Positions 1 to 10,800 of a DNA stretch of 64,000 nucleotides are shown here, one piece after another. Below the pieces are notes generated by a model. The model worked only from the letters and a program-made list of their open reading frames with translations, was not told where the DNA came from and ran no database searches. Each line of letters starts with the position of its first letter. Position 1 is the stretch's first letter. Source of the stretch: Nereocystis luetkeana (lineage: Eukaryota > Sar > Phaeophyceae > Laminariales > Laminariaceae); assembly GCA_031213475.1 (NCBI GenBank), contig JARUPZ010000018.1, forward strand, positions 5,989,680 to 6,053,679, read 5' to 3'. Made by a program: the position numbers and the translations under genes.

Positions 1-1639
1 CTGTCTTGTTCTGTGTACCAGGTACTACGTACTTGCCGTGTGGTCTGTAGTTTGATGTGGTGACACAAAGTACCGGAACAGAAATGTTCGTACATCGATA
101 TATATACCAGGTATACCAGGTACATCATATTGTATCATACATGTACCCGTATTGATCGAGAGAATACATTTACATATCCAGACGCCTCCATATCATAACT
201 TACACCACACAATGAGCAAAGTAACAGACAGCCTCGGACAAATTTCCAATCAGATTTCCCGAAAACGGGGATATATATAGATATACCTGGTATTGTACAC
301 GCCGAGCGATTGGTCTATGGAAATATATCGGCGAGGTATTTCCAAACCCACAAATCCTACCATTTTCGTCGTGTGCGGTGCGTGTAATCGGCTTGGAAGT
401 AGTCCCAGGGGGGGATGATATCCTGTGTGTTACAGCTGGTACGGTGTTAGAGATTTTTGTAGTATTCCAGGGGGGGATGTTGCCACTGCCCGCCCCCTGT
501 GCAGGACGCTGTCAAGTGTAAAAACGATTCTGCTCATTGATGGGCATGGTGGTGGTGAATGCTATTATTAATAATATTTAACATTAATATTTGTGTGTGT
601 ATGTTTGCGCGTGTTCTTGACATTAAATCGTTCTTTCTACCCGTCGACATCCACACCAGCACAACCACTGTCCGTGCCGATTCTTCAATCCTATTAATAG
701 AGATATAGATATAAGTTATGTGGTCACAAAAACCACGCCACAGAGATACTACCTGGTATATTGTTATGGAGTAATGAGCAGAATAGACAAACATGCAACG
801 CCATGTCATCATCCTGGATACGACAGTCACGACATACACGTTCTATGAAAGAGAGAACACAAAATAAACAAACAATAAAACAAAAAACAGAAAACAGAGG
901 AATCAAATCGAAAGAGAAAAATGGAGAAAAAAAGAGGAAAAAAAATGTCGTGTCCCCCCGCCGGGGGTTGCACATGGCAGACACTTGAAAAGAACTAAAG
1001 AAACAGCACCACTGCATCACAGCATATAAACAGCGCAAGACTAAGAACCGAGGGAAATAACAGGCAAACCGAAGCACAAAGCACCCTCCAGGTAGCCGAA
1101 ACAGCTTTTGTGGTACGAGTAGCACAGCCAGGTTCTCCCTACTAGTCGGTCTGGTACCTTGCCACCCTGTCTGCCGTCTCTCGGTCCTGCGTTCGTCAAC
1201 TATGCCCCAACCCCGGAGATAATACCTCAGACAGTACGAAGCAAGCAAAGCAGGCTCGTCATCTACCCACGCGACAAGACTACTTTCATAAGGGCAGGAA
1301 GGAAGAGAGCTAAATTAAAAAAGAAGAAAACAACGGAGGACTAAGCGCAAACAAAACAGGGAAACGAAGGAAGACCACTTTCTTGTGCATTCGAGTAAAC
1401 GTAAAGCAGTACCAGGTACAGTTATTAATAGCATACTCGTTTTATGAAGAAAAAAAAACCCTGGCCGTGAGATCGAAAAATTACTCAAAACTCATCTTTG
1501 CAAGCTCGGTGTTATAATTCGATCGCGTATTCTACCGGGTTGTGTAGATTTTTAAAGCTGTCTACAAATAAATACCTGGTACAGGTTTTGTACACGTACG
1601 TTACATGTGGCATGATCGCATAACGGCTAAATTTAAATA
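1..1639. other. Gene-poor spacer, no gene recognised
   Basis: I see no open frame here with family resemblance or coding character. The stretch holds several TACCWGGTA palindromes, TATTAATA-type palindromes, A-rich DNA near 850-950 and one copy of a dispersed repeat (628-818). Open frames on both strands overlap one another and look like chance frames. It may be intron or distal sequence of the minus-strand gene whose first exon is at 3788-4192. Confidence 0.5.
628..818 (+). repeat. Dispersed repeat family C, copy 1
   Basis: This 190 bp stretch resembles 35405-35572 in the same orientation. Shared blocks include CCCGTCGACATCCA, GTCCGTGCCGATT, TTCAATCCTA and a final GCCRTGTCATC. The two copies differ by many substitutions and small indels, so they are old. 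No coding frame or terminal inverted repeat was seen. The class of element is unknown. Confidence 0.6.
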
Positions 1640-2240
1640 ATAATCCGTACCGCACTCGGGAAAAGGCTTGTTGGCCCTCCCTCTGATTGGCCAGTCCCCG
1701 ATCGTACCTTTTGTTTGCTGAAAAGTTCGAGGTGCACCTCACGTTGTCTTTTACTCAAGTTGGGCTTCACCTGTTTTTGGCTTCAAATTCACCTACCATG
1801 GTACGTATCAATGGCTCAATCGACCCCATTTCTGGCAAATCTGGCAAATCTGAAACACGACCAGAGGGTCGTTGGGACCAGGTGACGTACCGATGTCAAC
1901 AAAAAGTACGACCCTTTTGGGGGATGTGTACTTCTTGAGACATAATGCTGCGTACTCAGTATGAACCTAGCAAGGAGCGGAGCTGCTGGCGAGGAGGAGC
2001 TTTCTTACTTGGGGAAAGACGGTCTTTCGTAGGCACAGCTTGAGCCATTTGTTGGTACCAGGTACAATCGACGCCAAAAGTAGGTGAAGCCCAACTTGAG
2101 CAGACACAGAGGACAGAGAGGTATACCTGGAACCTGGTACCTTTCAACCGTTATTAATACCTGGTAGTAGATACGATCGGGTGCTGGCCAATCGGAGGGA
2201 GGGTCAAGAAGTCTGTTCTTGAGTGTACCTACTATTAATA
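1640..2240. mobile_element. Foldback (long inverted repeat) element
   Basis: The two halves are inverted copies of each other. An 18 bp perfect match (CTCAAGTTGGGCTTCACC) lies at 1754-1771 and inverted at 2083-2100. The block CCCTCCCTCYGATTGGCCAG at about 1676 is repeated inverted near 2204. Weaker matches extend outward to about 1640 and 2240 and inward around TGGCTCAA. The arms are about 190 bp and flank a 200 bp loop. No transposase is encoded, so this is a non-autonomous foldback or MITE-like DNA element. The exact ends and the target duplication are unresolved. Confidence 0.6.
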
Positions 2241-3787
2241 GTATACCTGGTACACAGCTCGAAATACATATCGTACGAAGTTGGTATACTTTCGTAACCT
2301 GTATTTGATGTTTTACCCATTACGTGATATTCAGGACAGACAGACAGACAAGACAGACAAGTCAGACAAGACAGCCAAGCAGAGAGGCAGGCAGATATCC
2401 GTACGACAAATATACCACGTAAACACGCCTACGTACTATATAACGGTACCAGGTACCTTGTACCACAATTGGTACTGTATACCCTGCGTTTGCCTGCGCT
2501 CATGTCGGTGTCTTTGAGCGGCGAGCAAACGCAAGTCTACAGCAGTGTTGATGAGACTGCAGCAGTACTACGACTACCCCAACCAAAATAAGACTGGCAC
2601 ACGCCACACCCTTTCGCCGAAAGGGCAGCTGTGCTTATGAATACTGAATATGTACCTGGTACCTAGTACTTCGTGTGTATGATATCATGTGATCGTGGTT
2701 AACCTTGACCTCCGTGAGCTCGATTCTGGTATCTGGCCGCGAGGCTACGTAAGGCATTCCAAGGGCTTGGTACCAAAGCAGCAGCGACAAGCTGGTGCCA
2801 AGTACCAGGAATTTACCAGTACGTGGGTGTGGGAGGTGTTCGAAGTGGGGCCTTCGTGCGGCTGGGAAAATTCGAAAATCCCACACACCGCACACACGTG
2901 AACAGACACAGGCTGCCGGTGCTCCCCAACAAGTGGGCCAAATACTTCCGGAAAAACAGCGAAGGGGAACAGGGGTGGTGCAAGATTTCGGGCGAGAGCA
3001 TGATGACATGCATGCACACTGCTGGCCGCTGCACGCATGCCGTGCGGTAGACAGCAGTAGTACACAGATACGAAGATGCGGGTTGCGCTTCGAGTATTAC
3101 TGACTGCTCAGTGCTGCGGTGCGTCTACTCCTACAGCAGTAGATCTGTGTATATATAGCCCGTAGAAAAAGCTAATCTACCGCGCCTGTACAGAGCATTA
3201 CCATGCACCTGGTGTTAATTACACACCAGGTACCACGTACGGTACCTGGTACCCGACATACAGCAGTAGTACATCAGTATGTACCTCGCACGCACGACTG
3301 CTGCCTTCACACATATCTGGTATCGAGCCTCGTGTACGTACCGCTACATGGCATACAATCCTGGAACCGAGCCTCGTGTACATATCACTACACATGGCAT
3401 ACTTACATTTTTTTTTTTTTTTTTTTTTTCCATCCCATTCATTATCTTCGCACATCTTCTACTCTCTCTCCTTCCAACTCGTAACTCAGATCCGGGGTCA
3501 CATAGCAGGCTCTTCTCCCCCCTTCCCGCTACGGTACGTGCCTTCATTTTTTTTATCGCGAGAAGATTTCAGCATTTTCTTCCCTCGTCGACTCGCATCG
3601 AATTGTGCGCATACTTACATTACCATTACGACACGGCCAAAAGCACAGCGAACACAAGGTGACGGTGGTGTCTGAAAGTTGATACGGTGCGATACGATAC
3701 GTATATACTTCGATATCTCCACCCTCCCTCCCTCCCGCTGCTGCTGCTGATGCTGCTGCTGCTCTGCTGCTGCAGCCGCGTGCGTAC
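2241..3787. other. Non-coding stretch with poly(T), likely intron
   Basis: No recognised gene. It contains a GACA-rich low-complexity patch near 2335-2380, several TACCWGGTA palindromes (about 2241, 2449, 2651, 3243) and an interrupted 20 nt T run at 3409-3429. It lies just downstream, on the minus strand, of the proposed exon at 3788-4192, so it is probably the first intron of that gene. No second exon could be identified with confidence. Confidence 0.4.
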
Positions 3788-4192
3788 CTCGGTTCGAACG
3801 CCCACCAGCTTCCGCAGCAGCTCCGCCCGCTCCGGGTGGTCCACGAGGTGCGGACATGTGCACGTCATCCTGAACAGCTCCCCGCTTGAAGACGGCCGTG
3901 CTTCCTCGGGAGACCCTATGGCTCCAGCAGAACTAGCCGCAGCGGAGCCCGCGGCCGATGCTCGCGCTGCTTCCGATGGACGTGCCTTCTTTGACAGCTT
4001 CTTGCTGGGCGCTGCTGCAGCTGCTGCTGCCACTGCTGCTGCTGCTGCCGCTGCTGCTGCTGCCCTTTCTGCCGCCTCGATGGATATTGTCTTGGTGTTC
4101 TTGAGCTTGGGTGTGCGCACGCGAGCTGGGGCTATCTTGCGGACGCCACCCTTGGGAGAGGCGCCGCTCGCCTTGCCTTTGCCCTTCACCAT
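3788..4192 (-). CDS. Hypothetical basic Ala-rich protein, first exon (partial)
   Basis: I do not recognise this protein. The first exon reads 135 codons from an ATG at 4192. It opens with a Lys/Gly/Pro-rich basic segment (MVKGKGKASGASPKGG), followed by two long alanine runs, a second basic patch (PSKKLSKKARP) and a Ser/Ala linker. It ends in a more ordinary sequence with Cys-Thr-Cys-Pro-His-Leu and ERAELLRKLVG. A good donor, GAG|gtacgc, ends the exon at 3788; reading past it gives only a Gln/Ser low-complexity tail. The basic N terminus suggests a nuclear or nucleic-acid-binding protein, but that is a guess. Later exons, if any, lie at lower coordinates or outside the window. The gene is divergent from ALG1, 613 bp apart. 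Confidence 0.5.
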
Positions 4193-4219
4193 TTTACCCT
4201 GGACCTGGTTGTTTTTGTG

Positions 4220-4257
<38 letters not shown>

Positions 4258-4805
4258 GCTTCTGCTGCTACTGTTCTGTCTCCTTCCGTGCTCTGGCCTA
4301 GACCACACGCACTCGGAACGATGCAGAGGTTGAGCATGCGGTGAGAGTTGGTGTCGAGAGCACAGCCTTTGCCTGTTCCGGTGCGTCCCGAGGTGACCCT
4401 CCCTCCTCTGCGCTGAGTACGACCATGATGCGAGACCAAGCCCCGCCCTCCCGCCAGAAAAACGCGTAAACTTCCCGAGCCGGCACTTATTCCACCGCTT
4501 TATTCGCGTTGCCCCGGCCTGCTCCCACCCTCTGTGCTCGGCGCGGACAGACTCGCTGTGCTATTTATTGACTCGGTACCGCACCTATTGCCGAGAGGAG
4601 GCTCGACTACTACATGAAAGCATTTTGCCGCGTACGACGAGAAGAACGGGAGGCGGTGCACTTCTAGCAGCCCAGCACACGAGCCTTCTCTGATTTTGTC
4701 TCCATTTCTTAAAAAAATTACGGTGTATTCCCGGTTGTAGGTGTACAGCAGTACGAGCGCGAGGGAACAAGGAATAAGGAACACGTGACATAGGCTGAAA
4801 GAGAC
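4193..4805. promoter_or_regulatory. Divergent intergenic region upstream of ALG1
   Basis: This 613 bp gap separates two divergent starts (4192 minus, 4806 plus), so it should hold both promoters and 5' UTRs. I found no convincing TATA box or named motif. A 12-unit CTG tract sits at the minus-strand end. The role is inferred from position only. Confidence 0.4.
4221..4256. repeat. (CTG)12 microsatellite
   Basis: Twelve uninterrupted CTG units lie just upstream of the minus-strand start codon at 4192, presumably in its 5' UTR. Confidence 0.9.
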
Positions 4806-7800
4806 ATGGGCGCTAGGGCGTCCGTCCCGGAAGACCGGACCGCCGGCATGCCACCCCCTCCGCTCCACCCAAAATCTCGTCGAGCCACGACCCTGGGGAT
4901 CATCGAGCAATCGGGTCCGAGACATGTGGTAGTGCTTGTTCTCGGAGACGTGGGCCGAAGCCCGCGAATGCAGTACCACGCCATGTCTCTTGCCTCCCAC
5001 GGCGTCCGAGTGACGCTCGTAGGGTACTCGGGCGAGCGCTGCATAAGCGCAGTGGAGAACAGTCCGCGCGTGGCGTCCCGCCGCTTCGCCCCACCCCTCT
5101 CCGGGCCCTGGGGTCGGCGCCTGAAGCGACGAGCCTACCTCCTCTTCGCGGCTATCAAAGCACTGGCGCTCTTGGCAAGGGTCATGTACGAGCTGGCGTG
5201 GCGCTCCTCCAAGCCGGACGCGATCTTAGTGCAGAACCCGCCCTCTCTGCCGGGCCTGCCGTGCGTCTACCTCGCGTGCCTCTTGCGGCGGTGCCCGATG
5301 GTGCTCGATTGGCATAACTTGGGGTTCACCATGTTCGATCGAGGGCCGCGGCACCCGTTGGTGTGGATTACTAGGAGAGCGGAGGCTTTTTTCGGTCGGC
5401 GGGCTAGCATCAACATGACGGTTTCGCACGGCATGCGTGTCTGGGTGAGTTGAGTTGGGAGTGGGGTGGAATGAGGTGGGCGTTTGCGCGGGGGGGGGTC
5501 AGGGGGCGGGGTACATGTTTATGGTTTATGGGAGGTTTCTTGTAACGGCCGCGCTGTCTAACGCCAAAACAACCCCGAGTGTATGTGTACGTGGAAGCAT
5601 CATGATGCCTATCAGAGAGGTCTACTATTTACGGGGGGTAGTAAAAAATAGGGCCTACGGTATACACAAAACCCTACCAGGTACCAGGTATATATTTCGC
5701 TATTTTTACTATTAATTGAGTGTTTGCGATTTTTTTTTTTTTACTTTTACTTCTCCAAAAATTCTCCCGAGGTAACTTTTTGAGGTAAATTTCTGAAAAA
5801 AACGCGAAAAAGTACATCAGCGAAGTCAGGATTTCATCAAAAGTTACGGTAACTTTTGGCTCTCTGTCTCATTGGCCTACACGCACCGAGCATTATCCCG
5901 ACGCAAAACGCATCATCTCAAATCTCGAAGGATCAAAACATCGAGCATCTTCCATGCCACCATGCTGCTTGCTGTACGCATCACGACAACCGCTGGGAGC
6001 ACAGAGGCTCGAGAGGTGTAGCTTGAGTATAGCGCGCACGAGCGGCGTTGGATTGTGCCAGCGGGCCGCCGCCGCTGCTACGTAGGGTACACGCTTTCGC
6101 CTACTTGGTGACGACGTGGAGGATGCTTCGTTCCAAAAAAGGACTCGCATCACACTCGTACTCGTACTCGTGCTCGCACAGAGCGCGACAGCTCGTGTAT
6201 CATTTCGATTCCACCACACTGCAGCAGCAGCAGCAGCAGCAGCAGCGGCGGCGGCGGCAGCAGCAGTGGCCGCGACAGTGGCGGCGGAGCGGAGCCCGCC
6301 GGCGCTGTGGCGTGCGTAGGCTGAGCGCAGCAGCAGCAGCAGGCAATCCAAAAAGGGAAGCTGGCTGGTGCTGGTGCTTGCTGGTGCTGGTGCTGACGCT
6401 GTTTATTTTTGTTGCTCAAGCTGCCTCTAGCTGCGGCTAGCGCTTGCTAGCTGCCGCTTGCTGTGCTGCTGCTTGCAGTCGTGGGCTGGCAGTGGTGGCA
6501 CCGTTGTCAACTCTACCGCCGAAACGTTGCTGGGCCGCCGTTGCTACTCCCAAGCTGTTTTTTAGTTTTTCGTTCTTTTTTTTGGCGCGTTTGCCTCACC
6601 TCCCCCCTTCCCTTGTTATTTTCGGAGGCGTCGCCTGCAGGATTTGATTTACCTCACTCGCAAACACACCGAAATCAGGAAGGGAAGGAAATTCACTTTT
6701 TTTAGCGCAAGTAAAGTTTTTTTTTTTTACCTCTATCGCAAACACTCTAATAACAACATAAGGTCCTACCAGGTATTTACTATTAGTCCCCCGTAATACA
6801 GCAGTAGTAGCAGTATGTACCACCCCCCCCCCCCCCCCTTCGTATACAGAGACACGCAGCGTTCCCTGCTGATACTGGCAGATCAAAACCGAACACGCGA
6901 ATGCTCTCCCTGGATCCTCGTACGGGTAAAAGTGGACGAAACCGCACGGGTACTGTAACGTACCTATTAGTAGTACCCAGGGATCTTTCCCACGGCGCGT
7001 TTCGCCCGAAACTTGCCTAGATGTTGGACTGATCACGATCTACCTAGTATGGTGTTTGCGAAGTTCAGATTGTGGTTTGGTTTGGCCTATTTCTGTTCTC
7101 CCGATCCCAAAAAATTATCAACGTCCATAAATCAGGACTCAAAATCGGCTCATGTGGCCCATGTCTTCACAAAAAAAATCGGGTTGGGTTTGGCTTCGTG
7201 GGATTTGAATAGGATCAACTTATTGGCCAGAACAACCCGGAATGGCCCCGGACGAATAAAAACATCGTATTTGGCCTGAAATAATAATCGTCTACGCCAC
7301 GTACTCATACTACGCACAGCGCACAGCAGCAGCCAGAAGGAGGGAGGCATGATACATGGGTTGCCTAGCCACCACCAAGCTATCTAACCAAGGGCGCGGC
7401 CCATTTGGCGAGTCCGTGTCAACGCGAAGCCCTCGTGGAGGCTGGCAAAGGCATGCGGCCATATGCGGTGGAGGGCTGGCAGGGTGCTGCTTCAACATCG
7501 TTGGCGGCGCCGTCTGCGTTGTGGACTGCTGCTCAAGTTGTTGCTCTGCTGTGCTGCTTGTTGTTGCTTCGGCAACAAAGTAGCGGTACTCTGGGCTCTG
7601 GGGCGTGTTACCGCCCCACACGCACACCCACAGCACGCCTACGCACGCACTGCGCAACGGACCCCGGTCGCATCGATTGTCACTCTTCGCATGACTGCCA
7701 TTGAGCACACAAAGCACACACACGCAGTGAGCCACGCAACAGCATCAGGGAGCAGCATCTGGCACGAAGCCGTTGACGTTCCAATTTTCGTACTTTCATT

Positions 7801-10800
7801 TCGTTGTTTGTCATTTATTGCTGTATTCTAAATTCGTGGAATTTTATTTCCAGTCCAAAACCGAAATGATCGTTTTGGGTTCTCGCAAGCAGTTTCAAAC
7901 CCAACTATGTTTTGGTTTGGTGAGTAGCCTGTGGTTCTCAACCCAACCATAATCGGTTCTTTCGCAAAGACCCTAGTAGCTACTGTTGTAGATTGTCTAT
8001 GCTGTAGATCCTATTATGTTGGTATGTTTTCGGTCATGAGGTGTTGTGCAAGAGCCGTTGTAACATACCTGGTACCTGGTACCAGGTAGATCCCACGCGG
8101 AAACCCTGTCCGTTCGCGAGGTCCACGTCATACAAATCCCACCCGACAAACATGATATTTGAACCTTTTTTAGTACTGCAGTAGTAGTACTGCAGCCCCG
8201 TTTTGGGTACAAACTACGATTAATACCAAATACTCGGGAATTTGAGTGGTTTGTCCACTGAAATCGATCAAGGATTCATTGCCCTGAAATACCTCGAGTA
8301 GATTGTGAAACGGAGATCGCATCCGTCCGACGTTGTCGAAATTTTGCTACGTAATGGTATATTACTCGAATTGCTGTAAATTCAACTTCGACAGCAGTAG
8401 TACGTATGTACTCTTTGGAGCCTCTCTTGGCCAATCTGCGTTGATGCATCTGACCTTGATATAGTCTGCCTTGGCCAATCCGTGCTCTGCGTTCCCTCCA
8501 ACAGTACGTGCTGCATGCCTACATATCTACTGTTGTACCTGGTACCCGATATCACTATGGACAAAAATGTAAGGACCGTTTCGTCTCCATGTTATTTTAT
8601 AGAAATTGTCCTTATGTTGTAGTTCCGTCTAGAGCGGTATATGTTTTCGAGCACGCAGATCAGATCGGTGACGGTAGCGCACTCGGTGTCGCTACGAGTA
8701 GCTCCTTGAAAAAAAAAACCAGGAGGGTATCCCGCCGGGTCTGGGGTCCCCTATCTGTCCCCGCGGACCGGCCCACCCGCGCGGCCCGCAGATTTACGGG
8801 TCGAGAGGTACGATGCAAGAACGCCGCGTCAGTGAACTACAAGCCGCTTTTGTTACACCCCAAACTCGTATGAACTACCCACTGTGTACGTAAATATAAG
8901 GATCGCTTGGATACTCTTATTAGTAACGAAGACGTTCCTTATATTTCCGCACAGAGCGGTAGGGGAACCCGTGTTCACACCTTCTCCCATGTTTCGGGGA
9001 CAATTGTAATCAGAGTTGGAAAGGTGTTGCAGTATGAAAAATAAGTATATATCAACAGCTGAAGGATGCAAAACGTGAAAAAAAGGCTTGCACAATTGAT
9101 AGGGTCGCGCATCTCTGTGTACAGCCGACCCAGCTCAAGACCCCGCACCACCCTTCCAGCATTGGTACCACGCCCCCCCCCATCACGGAATGCCTTCTTG
9201 CTATGAATCGTGTGGCAGCCCCAAACCTCAGCAGCTGCCATAACCCCTGCAGATCGCCGCACCCAAATCACACCCACCAGTATGTATATACCTGCTGCAC
9301 GTGTCGCAGTCTCCCGGCCCTTCTGTTTTACCAGTCGCCAATCTCCAAGGTCGCCGCCGCAAGGCCTGCCTCTACTCCTCCACCCACGCCGCCCATACCC
9401 CGCCCCCCCCCCCTCGCTCTGCGCTTGGTGCAAGCAATGCCCGCCTGGTCGGTGAAAACCCAACATGCTCCGTCCCAGCCTTGTCGGGTTACGAGGTCCT
9501 ATGGTCATACGACAATGGCCATGCATGACATACGTACACGCCCCCCCACATCCGTCCCTTCCCCCTCTTGGTCCACCCTGCCCCCCCCCCCCCCGATTGG
9601 CCATCTGTGAAAACAAAAGATAATGCAAAACTTTGGAATCCGGGAAGCGTACATCGTTTACGACCAGCCTCCCGAGTTCTTCCGGGCCCCGACCCTGTCG
9701 GAGCGCCACGAGCTGTTCAAGAAGCTGGCGGAGACGAGCACCGACTTCGCAGACGCTGTTCGCGCGCATAAGGCGGCAGCCGCTAGCGCTAGCGCCGACG
9801 CCGCTTCTGCGCCCACTGCTGCCTCTGCCTCTGATGATGCAGCTGCCGTGGTAGTCGATGATGGCGATGCCGCCGATGGTGATGCAGCTGCTGCCGCTAC
9901 TGCTGCCGCGGTGGGGTCGCCCGAATCGTCTTCACCGACCGCTTCAGGCGACGACTCCCCTGACGAACCGCTGCAGGATGGCGACGACGAAGCGGGGCCG
10001 TACCCCAAAAAGACGCGCAGCGGGGCGAGACATAGCAGGGGGGGGGACGGGGCGGAGGGGGAGACGCAGGGAGAAGGGGGGGAGGAGCGGACTCCGTTCA
10101 CGACGCGCTCGGTTGACGGCGCGGTCGAGCTTCGCCGCGACCGGCCGGCGCTGCTGGTGTCCTCGACCAGCTGGACCCCGGACGAAGACTTCTCGGTTTT
10201 GCTCGAGGCGCTGCGGCGTTTCGATGTGCGCACGGCCTCGGGGGCGTCGCCTTCCCTTCCCCTGGTGATGGTGGTGGTGACCGGGAAGGGCCCGGAGAAG
10301 GCCATGTACGTGGAGCGGATGAAGGCGGCGAGGATGTCGAGGGTCGCGATATGCACGGCCTGGTTGGAGCCGGACGACTACCCTGTTCTGCTGGGGAGCG
10401 CCGACCTGGGCATCTGCCTGCACACGTCTACGTCGGGTGAGATGTTTGAGATGTTTGCTCTTGTGTCTCGTGTGTGTATGTGTGTTTGTTGTTGTTTTTT
10501 TGATGTGATTTTTATGTACGTGTGTATGGGGTCTTCAGTATACGTGCGTAAAGGTGCTAGGGTGTTGCGTGTCGGGTTGATGTTGGGAGAGGAGGGGAGG
10601 GGGGAGGGTGTGTGTATGTATGTGCGTGTTTCCGTCTTGGGGTGTTAAGAGTGTTTGAGCGTATATCGGCATATGCGTCCGTTTTTCCGTGTGTGTTCGG
10701 GTGTGCGAGCACGCGTTTGTGAGCACGTAAGCCTGTTCGTCGGTGCGTGTGGGGGGGGGGCATTGTTTTGCGGCAAAGTTCAAACGATGTGGAGCGCCTG

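Noticed and set aside
724-1248. 174-codon minus-strand frame
   Set aside because: It is Phe/Cys/Ser-rich from T-rich DNA, overlaps other chance frames and repeat C, and shows no domain.
6116-6440. PolyGln/polyAla frames at the CAG tract
   Set aside because: They lie inside a TIR element in ALG1 intron 1, and every frame over a CAG/GCG tract is open.
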